DNA from: Galbitalea sp036266835
GTDB taxonomy: Bacteria; Actinomycetota; Actinomycetes; Actinomycetales; Microbacteriaceae
Direction of reading: 5' to 3'
DNA length: 64,000 bases
NCBI GenBank assembly: GCA_036266835.1
Contig: DATAXD010000012.1
Coordinates: 1-64,000, forward strand
The notes under the pieces: model-generated
Told to the model about the DNA's origin: nothing
Database searches by the model: none
What the model saw: only the letters and a program-made list of their open reading frames with translations
Position numbers and translations under genes: made by a program
Shown here: one piece after another, positions 40,375 through 48,421 of the stretch
How positions within the stretch are numbered: the first letter of the stretch is position 1
Layout: every line of letters begins with the position of its first letter

Positions 40375-41070
40375 CTACGGCACGACTTTGTTGAGCACAA
40401 GCGGCAGCAGACCGTAGATCCCCACGAACACCTGCGCGCCCACAGCGCTCAGGGCAAGACTGACCGCGATTCTCCTTGGTTCGCGCAACAGCAGCACCGC
40501 CAGCAGTCCGAAAGCCACGGCTCCGACAACGATGGACAGGACAGAATCGAAGACGCTGACGCCCGGAAGCCGAACCAGCATGAAGACGCCTTCGCCCACC
40601 AGGATGGCCGCGGGCGCCGCTACCGCGATCTCCTGCAGCGTCTTCCGGGGTGATCGAAGCCAGGATGCGCAGAGCCCGACGAGTGGTCCGACGCAGATCG
40701 CGACGACAACCCAGAACATCAGGTAGTGGTGCGCGTAGTAGCCGCCCAGGAAGTCGAATACGACGTAGAAGCAGCCATCCATGACGACGAACGCGGACAC
40801 CGCGAGCACGGCCGCCCTCCAGCCGGTGAAACGGCTGAGGTATACCGACGTGAACACAACCATCGCCCATGGCCCGGACGAGTTGGCCATCGAGCTGAGC
40901 GACTCCGGCAGGATCCGCTCCCCGATCGGCGTGAACCCACCGACGAGTGCGGCCACTGCGAGGACCATGAATACTGCAGTGCTCGCCGGAAGCACCTCGG
41001 ATGGTGTCGGCGCAGCTGCACGAGGTGTGGATGTTTCAGCGACGGCTCGTGCAAGCAGGGACTGGGTCAT
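40375..41070 (-). CDS. Multi-pass membrane protein (resembles DUF6518)
   Basis: A 231-residue protein with a soluble N-terminus (about 25 residues) and six to seven membrane segments, for example STAVFMVLAVAALVGGF, WRAAVLAVSAFVVMDGCFYV, LMFWVVVAICVGPLVGL and VLSIVVGAVAFGLLAVLLL. The polar motif GGYYAHHY between segments recalls small actinobacterial membrane proteins classed as DUF6518 (memory, not searched). The start is the ATG at 41070, with GATGGAA upstream; longer in-frame starts run antisense through rpiB. Function unknown. Confidence 0.7.
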   Translation of the reverse strand: MTQSLLARAVAETSTPRAAAPTPSEVLPASTAVFMVLAVAALVGGFTPIGERILPESLSSMANSSGPWAMVVFTSVYLSRFTGWRAAVLAVSAFVVMDGCFYVVFDFLGGYYAHHYLMFWVVVAICVGPLVGLCASWLRSPRKTLQEIAVAAPAAILVGEGVFMLVRLPGVSVFDSVLSIVVGAVAFGLLAVLLLREPRRIAVSLALSAVGAQVFVGIYGLLPLVLNKVVP

Positions 41071-41163
41071 CGTTCCATCGTGAGCGAGCAGCACCCCCGA
41101 TGCGTCGGTCGCGAGGATGATGTTGACCCCGCCCGCGAACAGGATCGTGTCGCACGCCGCTCG

Positions 41164-41169
41164 TAAACT
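41164..41169 (+). promoter_or_regulatory. -10 box (TAAACT), leaderless start of rpiB
   Basis: TAAACT lies 6 nt before the rpiB ATG at 41176. Confidence 0.55.
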
Positions 41170-41175
41170 GGTGGC

Positions 41176-41664
41176 ATGCGCATCCACATCGCCACGGATC
41201 ACGCCGGTCTCGAGTTCAGCAAAGACCTGCAGAAACACCTGACGGATGCCGGGCACGAGGTCATCGACCACGGGCCCAGGAACTACGATCCGCTCGACGA
41301 CTATCCGAGCTTCTGCATCAATGCCGCGCTCGCAGTCGTGCGTGACCAGGAACTCGGTGTCGATACCCTCGGCGTCATCTTCGGTGGATCGGGCAATGGC
41401 GAGCAGATGGCCGCCAACAAGGTGCACGGCGCCCGCGCCGCCCTGGTCTGGAGCGTCCCCACGGCAGAGCTTGCACGGCAGCACAACAACGCAAATCTCA
41501 TCTCGATCGGTGCGCGCCAGCACACCCTCGAGGAGGCGATGCTCTTCATCGACACGTTCATCGCGACCGCGTTCAGTTTCGAGGAGCGGCACGAGCGCCG
41601 CATCGCACAACTCGCCGAATTCGAATCCACCGGCAGCATCGCCGGTCGCGACGTCGATCGGTAG
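41176..41664 (+). CDS. rpiB: Ribose-5-phosphate isomerase B
   Basis: A 162-residue RpiB that interconverts ribose 5-phosphate and ribulose 5-phosphate in the pentose phosphate pathway. MRIHIATDHAGLEFSKDLQK, DDYPSFC and the anion-binding loop FGGSGNGEQMAANKVHG with its catalytic Glu (GEQ) are those of the actinobacterial branch, which uses Glu where E. coli RpiB has Cys. The ATG is leaderless-type. The glycosylase gene follows after 5 bp; the rpiB-nei pair is also adjacent in mycobacteria. Confidence 0.94.
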   Translation: MRIHIATDHAGLEFSKDLQKHLTDAGHEVIDHGPRNYDPLDDYPSFCINAALAVVRDQELGVDTLGVIFGGSGNGEQMAANKVHGARAALVWSVPTAELARQHNNANLISIGARQHTLEEAMLFIDTFIATAFSFEERHERRIAQLAEFESTGSIAGRDVDR

Positions 41665-41669
41665 CGGCC

Positions 41670-42644
41670 ATGCCAGAAGGGCATTCCGTTCATCGCATCG
41701 CTCGCCAATTCGGCCTGCATTTTGTCGGCAAAACCATCGCCGCAACTTCGCCGCAGGGCAGGTTCGCATCCGGGGCCGCGCAAATCGACGGACGCGTGAT
41801 GATCAGGGCGAAGTCCGTCGGCAAGCAGATGTTCCTCGAGTTCGACAACCACCTGTGGTTGCGCGTGCACCTCGGGATGTACGGCGCCTGGGACTTCGCG
41901 GGTGACTTCACGGCGGATGCGACAGTCGCATCCGCTGGGGGCCGGATGGGTCAGACCAACCAACGCGGTACTGTAGTCGATTCGCGTGGCGAGGATTCGC
42001 TCATGAGCATGGGGGCACCCAGGGTGGCGCGCATGCGGATGTCCGAGCAGGAGACCCTGGCGCCGGGCACGGATGTCTTCCCGCCGACCCCGATCGGCGC
42101 CGTTCGCGTGCGCCTGCTCACCGATGCCACGGTCGCCGACCTGCGCGGGCCGACCGCGTGCGACATCCTTACACCCCAGGAAGTGAAGGCGGTCATCGCC
42201 AAAATGGGTCCGGACCCCATGGTGGGTTCCTTGAAGGCTGGCGAGGAGCGCTTCATCGCGGCCGTCCGCAAGTCGGCGACGCCGATCGGCCTGCTGCTCA
42301 TGGACCAGTCGGTCGTGAGCGGGATCGGCAACGTCTACCGCGCCGAGCTGCTCTTCCGGGCTCGACTCGATCCTCACAAGCCCGGCAAGGATGTCCCAGA
42401 GGACACCGCGCGCGGCCTCTGGCGCGACTGGACGAAACTGCTCCGCATCGGCATCAGGACCGGCCAGATGATGACCATGGACGGTCTCAGCAAGAACAAG
42501 CGCGAAGCTGCCCTCGCGAACCGTGAGGACCGTCACTGGGTCTATCACCGCACCGGTGAGCCATGTCGCGTTTGCGGCACGCCTATCGTGATGGAGATGG
42601 CAGCGGGCCGGAAGCTCTATTACTGTCCAGTTGATCAGGTCTGA
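41670..42644 (+). CDS. nei: Formamidopyrimidine-DNA glycosylase/endonuclease VIII family protein (Nei2-like)
   Basis: A 324-residue Fpg/Nei family base-excision-repair glycosylase/AP lyase for oxidised bases. The N-terminal MPEGHSVHRIA provides catalytic Pro2 and Glu3; the helix-two-turn-helix segment has SVVSGIGNVYRAELLF. The C-terminal zinc finger reads CRVCG...YYCPVDQ: three Cys are in place, but the fourth ligand position holds Asp. The region MGQTNQRGTVVDSRG looks like a lineage insert. Coupled to rpiB by a 5-bp gap. Its linkage and MPEGH start favour Nei2 over MutM. Confidence 0.9.
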   Translation: MPEGHSVHRIARQFGLHFVGKTIAATSPQGRFASGAAQIDGRVMIRAKSVGKQMFLEFDNHLWLRVHLGMYGAWDFAGDFTADATVASAGGRMGQTNQRGTVVDSRGEDSLMSMGAPRVARMRMSEQETLAPGTDVFPPTPIGAVRVRLLTDATVADLRGPTACDILTPQEVKAVIAKMGPDPMVGSLKAGEERFIAAVRKSATPIGLLLMDQSVVSGIGNVYRAELLFRARLDPHKPGKDVPEDTARGLWRDWTKLLRIGIRTGQMMTMDGLSKNKREAALANREDRHWVYHRTGEPCRVCGTPIVMEMAAGRKLYYCPVDQV

Positions 42645-42671
42645 TCATCGCCGCCAGTGCAAGATAGCTAG

Positions 42672-43295
42672 ATGCGCTACACACCGCACTACATCCTCAA
42701 GGATGAGGACGAAGTCAAACGGCTGATCCGCGAGAATCCGTGGGCGACCATCATCTCGAACACAGACAAAGGCCTCGTCGCCTCGCACTACCCGGTGATG
42801 CTCGAAGAGGATCGGCCGGGCATCAGTATTGTGAGCCACGTCGGTCGTCCCGACGAGCGCAATCACGAACTCGGACAACATGAGGTGCTGTTGATCATCG
42901 CGGGTGCTCACGGTTACGTGTCACCGGGCTGGTACGACGATGACGAGTTCGTTCCGACCTGGAACCACGCCACCGCACATCTCTACGGAACTCCGGAAAT
43001 CCTGAGCGACGATGAAAACTTCGAGGTGCTCGCGAAGCTGGTCGACTTCTTCGAGAGGCGGCTGCCAAATCCGGTGAGCCTTGAGATCGACGAAGAAGCC
43101 GCAAGGCACATCGCCACCGGAACCGTCGGCATCCGAATTCCCATCACGCGCTTCGACGCACGCCTGAAGCTCAGCCAGGACAAGAAACCCGAAGTCGTCG
43201 AACGCATCATCAGCGCTCTTGAGACCGACGGTCCATACGCATCGCAGCCGCTTGCGGATGAAATGCGCCGGTTCTATGACGCACGCGAACCGTGA
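42672..43295 (+). CDS. paiB: FMN-binding negative transcriptional regulator-like protein (PaiB family)
   Basis: A 207-residue split-barrel protein of the PaiB family. MRYTPHYILKDEDEVKRLIRENPWATIIS, LVASHYPVML, SHVGRPD, GAHGYVSPGWYDD and VPTWNHATAHLYG are typical; the last stretch is the flavin/DNA-contact region. Family members bind FMN and may act on stress or polyamine-linked expression in Bacillus, but the role in actinobacteria is unclear. The ATG at 42672 has no good ribosome binding site. Confidence 0.88.
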   Translation: MRYTPHYILKDEDEVKRLIRENPWATIISNTDKGLVASHYPVMLEEDRPGISIVSHVGRPDERNHELGQHEVLLIIAGAHGYVSPGWYDDDEFVPTWNHATAHLYGTPEILSDDENFEVLAKLVDFFERRLPNPVSLEIDEEAARHIATGTVGIRIPITRFDARLKLSQDKKPEVVERIISALETDGPYASQPLADEMRRFYDAREP

Positions 43296-43376
43296 TGGTT
43301 TCAGGGGGCTAACCCCACCAGTTGTTCGGGCGATGACAGCATTTCGAGCGTCCGTCGCCGGCGGAAGAATCGAACC

Positions 43377-44741
43377 ATGACGACCGAAGGAACTGCCGTG
43401 ACATCCGAGCTGCAGGTGGCGCACCACAGGCCACTTGCCGAGCGCAACTTCTACTTTCGCCTGTGGGCGGGCGTTCCGCGAGAGCTGGTGTTTCTGCTGC
43501 TCGGGCTTCCGATCGCGACGGCCGGCTTCGCGGTCACGCTCGGATTGTTCGACGCAGGCGTTGGCACGCTGATACCGCTGTTCGTCGGCGTATTCGTCCT
43601 CATCGGAGCGATGTATGTTGCGCGGGGCTTCGGCACGCTGGAACTGACTCGGCTCGACTGGGCAAACCAGCCGCCGATCAAGCGAACCGACTGGCAGGAT
43701 CCACGTGCCGCGGAGGGTTTCTGGAGTTGGCTCAGGTCCGTACTGCTGAACGGGCACTACTGGCTGGCCCTGCTGCACACGATGGTCATCAACTTCGTGG
43801 TCGCCCTGTTCAGCTGGACGGTGATTGTGAGTTGGATTGCGTCCGGCCTCGGCGGGATCACCTACTGGTTTTGGGAGCGGTTCATCCCACGGTCGGAAAA
43901 TCAGTTGTATATCTCGCAATGGCTGTTCGCGGGCCGCGGCTTTGTACCTACTCAGGCCGCATACGAGGTGTCGGACTCGATCCTCTACCTAGTGCTCGGG
44001 CTTATTTGCCTCGCCACCCTGCCGTTCATCGCCCGGGGTCTCATCAGGATGCACTGGGGAATCGCCTACGGCGTGCTCGGCCCCTGGAAATCCGAAACGC
44101 TCAGCCAGCAGGTGCACGACCTGAACATCGCTCGCGGCGCCGCGAGCTCTGCCGAGGGCCACTCGCTTCGAAGGCTCGAACGCGACATCCACGATGGTCC
44201 GCAGCAACGACTGGTGCGCATGCAGATGGATCTCGCGGCCGCCGATCGGCAGCTTGGGGACGATCCCGACAAGGCGCGTACTTTGATCGCCGAGGCGATG
44301 CAGCAGTCAAAGGACGCTCTTGAAGAGCTTCGCGCGCTGTCCCGAGGTTTCGCTCCGCCAATCCTCCTCGACCGCGGGCTGGTCGCGGCCCTGGAATCCG
44401 CGGCGACCCGCAGCCCCATTCCAACCCGGGTCGTCGACAAGCTGCCGGCGCGCACGAAGCTTCCGCAGGAGATCGAACGCAACGCCTACTTCGCCGCGAG
44501 CGAAGCACTGACGAACGCAATCAAGCATTCGGGTGCGACGGAGATCGACATCCGCGTCAGTAAGTCGGAAAACTCGCTCGTGATCACCGTGTCGGACAAC
44601 GGATCCGGGGGAGCTGTAGCCATCGACGGTCACGGCCTTGCAGGACTCGACGAGCGGATGCGCGGCTCCGGCGGCACGCTCGAGGTACATAGCCCCTCGG
44701 GTGGTCCGACTCTCGTGAGCGCCCGACTCCCGCTCGGATGA
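43377..44741 (+). CDS. Sensor histidine kinase, NarL-group
   Basis: A 454-residue membrane kinase. There are about five hydrophobic segments (38-60, 64-84, 128-152, 155-170, 200-222) with a sensor-type fold of the actinobacterial DUF-like N-terminal domain, then the HisKA_3 dimer domain with phospho-accepting His272 in RRLERDIHDGPQQRLV, and an ATPase domain with NAYFAASEALTNAIKHS (N-box) and GHGLAGLDERM. No extracellular ligand loop of size is seen, so it may sense the membrane state. GGAAG precedes the ATG. The response regulator is immediately downstream. Confidence 0.92.
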   Translation: MTTEGTAVTSELQVAHHRPLAERNFYFRLWAGVPRELVFLLLGLPIATAGFAVTLGLFDAGVGTLIPLFVGVFVLIGAMYVARGFGTLELTRLDWANQPPIKRTDWQDPRAAEGFWSWLRSVLLNGHYWLALLHTMVINFVVALFSWTVIVSWIASGLGGITYWFWERFIPRSENQLYISQWLFAGRGFVPTQAAYEVSDSILYLVLGLICLATLPFIARGLIRMHWGIAYGVLGPWKSETLSQQVHDLNIARGAASSAEGHSLRRLERDIHDGPQQRLVRMQMDLAAADRQLGDDPDKARTLIAEAMQQSKDALEELRALSRGFAPPILLDRGLVAALESAATRSPIPTRVVDKLPARTKLPQEIERNAYFAASEALTNAIKHSGATEIDIRVSKSENSLVITVSDNGSGGAVAIDGHGLAGLDERMRGSGGTLEVHSPSGGPTLVSARLPLG

Positions 44742-44767
44742 CGACGCCTGCTGCCGTGGGCGGCCAA

Positions 44768-44773
44768 TACGCT
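44768..44773 (+). promoter_or_regulatory. -10 box (TACGCT), leaderless start of the response regulator
   Basis: TACGCT lies 6 nt before the ATG at 44780, so the regulator may have a promoter of its own besides the kinase transcript. Confidence 0.45.
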
Positions 44774-44779
44774 GGGAGC

Positions 44780-45427
44780 ATGTCCTCGCTGCGGGTAGTG
44801 GTCGCCGACGACTCCGTGCTGCTGCGTGAAGGACTCGTGCGGGTACTCGAGGAGTCCGGCGTCAACGTGCTCGCCGGCTACCCGGATGCCGAGCAACTGC
44901 TCGCCGAACTCGAGACGCTTCGCCCCGACCTGGTCGTGCTCGATGTGCGGATGCCGCCGAGCTTTCGCGACGAGGGCGTGCGGGCGGCCATCCGGATTCG
45001 CCAGCTCATGCCCGAGGTCGGGATCCTGCTGCTCTCCCAGTACGTCGAGATCGCCTACGCGCAGGAACTTCTGTCTGCCGGCACCGGACGCGTCGGGTAC
45101 CTGCTGAAGGACCGCGTCGCATCGTTGGCAGAGCTGAAGGATGCCATCGAGAGGATCGCTTCTGGTGGCACCGTGCTCGATCCGGAGGTCGTCGCCCAGC
45201 TGATCGGTCGACGCCATGACCCGCTTGAGCGCCTGACTCCACGAGAACGCGAAGTGCTCGCGCTAATGGGGGAGGGCCGCACCAACGCGGCAATCGCGAG
45301 CACACTCGTCATAGGCACGGGTGCGGTTGAGAAGAACGTGACGTCAATCTTCCAGAAGCTCGGTCTGGACGACAGCGGCAACGACCACCGCAGGGTACTT
45401 GCCGTTCTGGCGTACCTTCAGCGCTGA
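44780..45427 (+). CDS. Response regulator, NarL/LuxR type
   Basis: A 215-residue response regulator: receiver domain with acidic pair Asp10/Asp11 and phospho-acceptor Asp55 in VVLDVRMPP, then a LuxR-type helix-turn-helix (LTPREREVLALMGEGRTNAAIAS... VEKNVTSIFQKL). It is the partner of the kinase upstream. An in-frame ATG at 44738 overlaps the kinase stop (ATGA) and would add 14 unconserved residues; the receiver domain and the -10 at 44768 favour 44780. Confidence 0.92.
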   Translation: MSSLRVVVADDSVLLREGLVRVLEESGVNVLAGYPDAEQLLAELETLRPDLVVLDVRMPPSFRDEGVRAAIRIRQLMPEVGILLLSQYVEIAYAQELLSAGTGRVGYLLKDRVASLAELKDAIERIASGGTVLDPEVVAQLIGRRHDPLERLTPREREVLALMGEGRTNAAIASTLVIGTGAVEKNVTSIFQKLGLDDSGNDHRRVLAVLAYLQR

Positions 45428-45442
45428 GTTGCGTCTGTTCGC

Positions 45443-45492
45443 AGCCGCAGGGGCGGCGGCGCCGAGAGGGCGGCGGAGCCGCAGGGGCGGCG
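45443..45492. repeat. GC-rich direct repeat
   Basis: AGCCGCAGGGGCGGCG occurs at 45443-45458 and 45477-45492, each followed by GCGCCGAGA-like sequence, 34 bp apart, in the gap between convergent gene ends. Confidence 0.65.
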
Positions 45493-45501
45493 CCGAGAAA
45501 C

Positions 45502-45690
45502 TCAGAACCGGCGCTTGATGGCGGGCGGCGTGAGCGAGCTGCTGTAGCTCACAGCCGGGTGCACCTCGGGGCGCGGGTACTCCAGGTGATCGGTCCACTG
45601 GCGTCCGTTCCACCAGCGGAGCATTCCGCTGTTGGCCGGATCCGGGTACCAACCGAATGGGGCAAGGTCATTGTCAACGGCAAGAGACAT
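45502..45690 (-). CDS. Small DUF2510-type protein, copy 1
   Basis: A 62-residue protein whose middle matches the DUF2510 module: FGWYPDPANSGMLRWWNGRQWTDH. This short W/G-rich motif is common near the start of actinobacterial membrane and secreted proteins, but here it stands alone with a Ser/Pro-rich tail. The ATG at 45690 gives the most compact form; longer in-frame starts reach into a repeat element. A second stand-alone copy lies at 52869-53105. Function unknown. Confidence 0.75.
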   Translation of the reverse strand: MSLAVDNDLAPFGWYPDPANSGMLRWWNGRQWTDHLEYPRPEVHPAVSYSSSLTPPAIKRRF

Positions 45691-45775
45691 CGGGTAATCC
45701 TGCAAATGCCCTGTCGCGGGGCGTGTCCGGGGAGCGACAATTTGCCAACCGCGGGGCTGTTCGGGATGGTGAACG

Positions 45776-45835
45776 GTTGTCCCCATTGTAGGGGACATAT
45801 CGTCAGTTTTGTATGTCCCCCAAAATGGGGTCAAC
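45776..45835. repeat. 60-bp inverted repeat, possible mobile-element remnant
   Basis: Arms GTTGTCCCCATTGTAGGGGA(CATA) and (TATG)TCCCCCAAAATGGGGTCAAC match at about 21 of 24 positions around a 12-bp loop. It is followed by CTTTTT-like sequence, lies in a non-coding gap and is AT-richer than its surroundings. Confidence 0.6.
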
Positions 45836-45870
45836 TTTTTCTTCTGTCCGCAGCGCGATTTTGGGGTGGT

Positions 45871-46458
45871 TCAAGGGCTCGGGAGGTTGCCCAAAACGAG
45901 CTTCGCGGTTGGCGAAACGTCGCTCGCGGCGGAGAAATCTGATGAGGAAATCACGATCCAGTACGTGTGGGTGAACACCTGCAGCTCGCCGACGCCGTTT
46001 GCCGACGAGAAGTAGCCGACGGCGCTCCCCGTCAGCGAAATCGGGGAGTTTCCTGCGGCCGCGAGTTGCTGGGTCAACTGCAGTGTCACAGCTGCCGGCT
46101 GGGCGATCGCCACCGACAGGATCGACCCGCTCGTCTCATCCACCCAGCCGCAGGCGATCCCGCTGGCTGCGACGACGCTGGCGGCATCCGAGCCCGCGCC
46201 CGGTTTGTAAGAGTCCTTGGCCACGTAGTTGGGGTTGTAGTCGTACACCTGCTGGGCCGTGAGCACCGTCGTGCACGGAAATGTCACCGGCGTAGCGCTT
46301 GGCGTGCTCGTCGGGGTCGGGCTCGGGCTCGCGCTGCTGGCGGGAGTTGTCGGCGTCCCGGTCGGCTTGGTTGGGGTGCCATTCACGCATCCGGCCAGAG
46401 CGAGAATCGCAGAGGCTCCAAGAATGACCACGGCCACGGCACGACTCACTGACTTCAT
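45871..46458 (-). CDS. Lipoprotein of unknown function
   Basis: A 195-residue lipoprotein: signal peptide SVSRAVAVVILGASAILALAGC with lipobox LAGC, a Thr/Pro/Ser spacer (about 26-58) and a globular domain with CTTVLTAQQVYDYNPNY and ACGWVDETSGSILSVAIAQP, where the two Cys probably pair outside the cell. The C-terminal VGELQVFTHTYWIVISSSDF looks like a beta sheet. The domain recalls small Microbacteriaceae lipoproteins but no family is certain. The ATG at 46458 follows GAAACT by 6 nt, close to the leaderless pattern. Confidence 0.78.
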   Translation of the reverse strand: MKSVSRAVAVVILGASAILALAGCVNGTPTKPTGTPTTPASSASPSPTPTSTPSATPVTFPCTTVLTAQQVYDYNPNYVAKDSYKPGAGSDAASVVAASGIACGWVDETSGSILSVAIAQPAAVTLQLTQQLAAAGNSPISLTGSAVGYFSSANGVGELQVFTHTYWIVISSSDFSAASDVSPTAKLVLGNLPSP

Positions 46459-46573
46459 TGCTCCAGTTTCGCAGTGCTGAAACCGATCGCGGTTTAGACC
46501 CTCGGGCACTGGCCAAAGTCGGACAGGCTTCTGGTCAACCGTTTTCAGGAGGTTCCTGCCGCCTGCCGGATGT

Positions 46574-46579
46574 TAGCCT
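46574..46579 (+). promoter_or_regulatory. -10 box (TAGCCT)
   Basis: TAGCCT lies 29 bp upstream of the TTG start at 46609, leaving room for a short leader with GAAGG at 46597-46601. Confidence 0.4.
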
Positions 46580-46608
46580 CGGCTGACCACATTCCCGAAG
46601 GCAGTTTC

Positions 46609-47703
46609 TTGTTCAATCGTCGTGTTTCAAACCCGCTGATGCGGCGCGCTCTCAGTGGATTCGCAGTGATGTTCGCCGTGCTTGCCCTGTTGTTGCCGAG
46701 CGCGGCGATGGGGCAGACGGCGGCGGCATCTGTCCCGTCGCTGTCGATCGTGTATCAACCGCACATCGTCGGCCTTCCCGTCGTCGGCAATGAGCTGCGG
46801 GTAACGGCCGGGACCTGGAAGGGTGCCTCGCCCCTCTTCTATTCGTTCGCCTGGCGAAGTCCAACGAAGTCGCTGCTCAGCAGTAGTACGACCTACACTC
46901 CCACGGCGAGCGACCTCGGTCAGGTCCTGACAGTGCGCGTCAGCGTCCAGGACGGCGACAACAACAGCGACTTCGTCGACGTGTCGACCGCGCCGATCAC
47001 GGCGAGCGACGTCGTCAACACGACAGCGCCGAAGTTCACGGGCGGGCTCGTCGTCGGCAAGACGGTCTCGGTGAGCCACGGCAAGTTCACCTCGGGCTCG
47101 GGAGCCCTCAGCTACACCTATCAATGGAGTACCAGCGACGGCCAGTCGACCACTCCGTTGACCGATACCGGGACGACTCATCGCATCACCAACGCCGACC
47201 TCGGGCGCTACCTCTCCGTTGTCGTGACTGCGACGTCGCCGACCCAGAAGGGCACTGTCACCGCGCGTACGGACGGCGCGGTCATTCCTGCCGTTCCCTT
47301 CGCTTCGGAGGCTGCCCTCACCAGCTCAAATCAAGGTCTGCTCACCGGCAAAACATCTAAGAACGTAGCGACCATCACCGTTCCGGACGGCACGAAGAAC
47401 GACGGCGTTTTCGTCTACGGATACTCGAAGCCGACGATTCTCGGCTGGTTTGCGTTGAATGACCGGAAGCGGTTCACCGTCGACTACGCGGTGCTGCCCG
47501 CTGGGGAGCACAAGCTCGTCGTGATTGACCAGAGCGGCAAGAAGCTCGGCTGGGTCGCCGTGGACCGCCCGGCCGACGCGCCTCCGCTCTTCGCCGCCTC
47601 GAACGCGCCGATCGGAATCGCGGCGGCCGCATTCGTCGTGATCGTTATCGTGCTGCTCGTGCTGCTCTCGCGATCGCGTGCGCGGAAGCGTCGCCGACAC
47701 TAG
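46609..47703 (+). CDS. Membrane-anchored surface protein with Ig-like repeats
   Basis: A 364-residue protein: signal peptide (MRRALSGFAVMFAVLALLLP, cleaved near AMGQ), two Ig-like repeats of about 90 residues (VVGNELRVTAGTWKGASPLFYSFAW; VVGKTVSVSHGKFTSGSGAL with SYTYQWSTSDG), a further beta-rich domain and a C-terminal membrane segment (IGIAAAAFVVIVIVLLVLL) with an Arg-rich tail. The VGxxxxVxxGxW...YQW pattern is common in adhesin-like proteins of this group. The TTG at 46609 has GAAGG 7 nt upstream; ATG 46570 would put the start before the -10. No LPxTG motif. Confidence 0.8.
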   Translation: MFNRRVSNPLMRRALSGFAVMFAVLALLLPSAAMGQTAAASVPSLSIVYQPHIVGLPVVGNELRVTAGTWKGASPLFYSFAWRSPTKSLLSSSTTYTPTASDLGQVLTVRVSVQDGDNNSDFVDVSTAPITASDVVNTTAPKFTGGLVVGKTVSVSHGKFTSGSGALSYTYQWSTSDGQSTTPLTDTGTTHRITNADLGRYLSVVVTATSPTQKGTVTARTDGAVIPAVPFASEAALTSSNQGLLTGKTSKNVATITVPDGTKNDGVFVYGYSKPTILGWFALNDRKRFTVDYAVLPAGEHKLVVIDQSGKKLGWVAVDRPADAPPLFAASNAPIGIAAAAFVVIVIVLLVLLSRSRARKRRRH

Positions 47704-47736
47704 CCCGATCGACCGCTGGACCGGCGGTTCCGCCTG

Positions 47737-48291
47737 TCACACCGAGGCGATGCGCGCGATCGCGATCACTCCGGTGCCCTCGAGATTCAGATTGCTGTCC
47801 GGCTGAAGTGCGATCGCGTCAAGGTAGTCGAGCCCGAATGCGGCACCGAGCAGGACGATCACTACTGATTCGTCCGGAGCAGCGGCAACGTTGAGCATCC
47901 CCTCGACGTTCTGGGTGGTGAGCGACCCCGTTGCGGCACCGCGCCTGATCATCAGATTTAGATCGAGAGACGGTGCCGTGACGCCGGTTGCGCGAACACT
48001 CGACTCACCCGCGAACTCGAATGCCGAATAGCCGGGAAGTTCTCGCGACTCGCCATCGACCGCGAGAGTAAGACCACGAGGCGACAACGGCATCAAATAC
48101 CGCTGGATGCCCGGATACGCCGAGAAATCCGAGTCCGTCTCGATTGTCGCAATGCTGATCCGCCAGTCGAATGCATCGCCGGACGCGCCATCCGGATGTA
48201 CGGCAACCTCGGACGCCGTCCCGTTCCCATTCCGCCACGGATGCGCCGTGCGATCCTTCGCGAGCAGTACGCGCGGAGCATGAGTATCCAT
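47737..48291 (-). CDS. HutD/Ves family cupin-like protein
   Basis: A 184-residue protein of the HutD family. VLLAKDRTAHPWRNGNGTASEVAVHPDG, FDWRISIATIETDSDFSAYPGIQRYLMPL and GLTLAVDG are the defining stretches. HutD proteins are bicupins linked to hut control in Pseudomonas, though the biochemical role is not settled. Here it lies 29 kb from the hut operon, alone between a surface protein and a VOC gene. The ATG at 48291 gives the family's length; a start 14 codons earlier is possible. Confidence 0.85.
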   Translation of the reverse strand: MDTHAPRVLLAKDRTAHPWRNGNGTASEVAVHPDGASGDAFDWRISIATIETDSDFSAYPGIQRYLMPLSPRGLTLAVDGESRELPGYSAFEFAGESSVRATGVTAPSLDLNLMIRRGAATGSLTTQNVEGMLNVAAAPDESVVIVLLGAAFGLDYLDAIALQPDSNLNLEGTGVIAIARIASV

Positions 48292-48421
48292 GAATGAAGC
48301 ATGGCACTTGGCGTGTCGCCCGCGGATGCTCACACTCGGTACCGAACGCAGGTCCCCATTCAGGCAGAGTCGAACTGAGCATTCTCAACTCGCCAGATAT
48401 CGTGCCTCTCGCCTTTTGATG

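Noticed and set aside
41078..41769. N-terminal extension of the membrane protein ending at 40375
   Set aside because: The extended frame runs antisense through all of rpiB and lacks membrane segments; the hydrophobic protein begins near 41070.
45428..45442. Intrinsic terminator for the response regulator
   Set aside because: The gap is GC-rich and repetitive but no stem followed by a T-run can be drawn.
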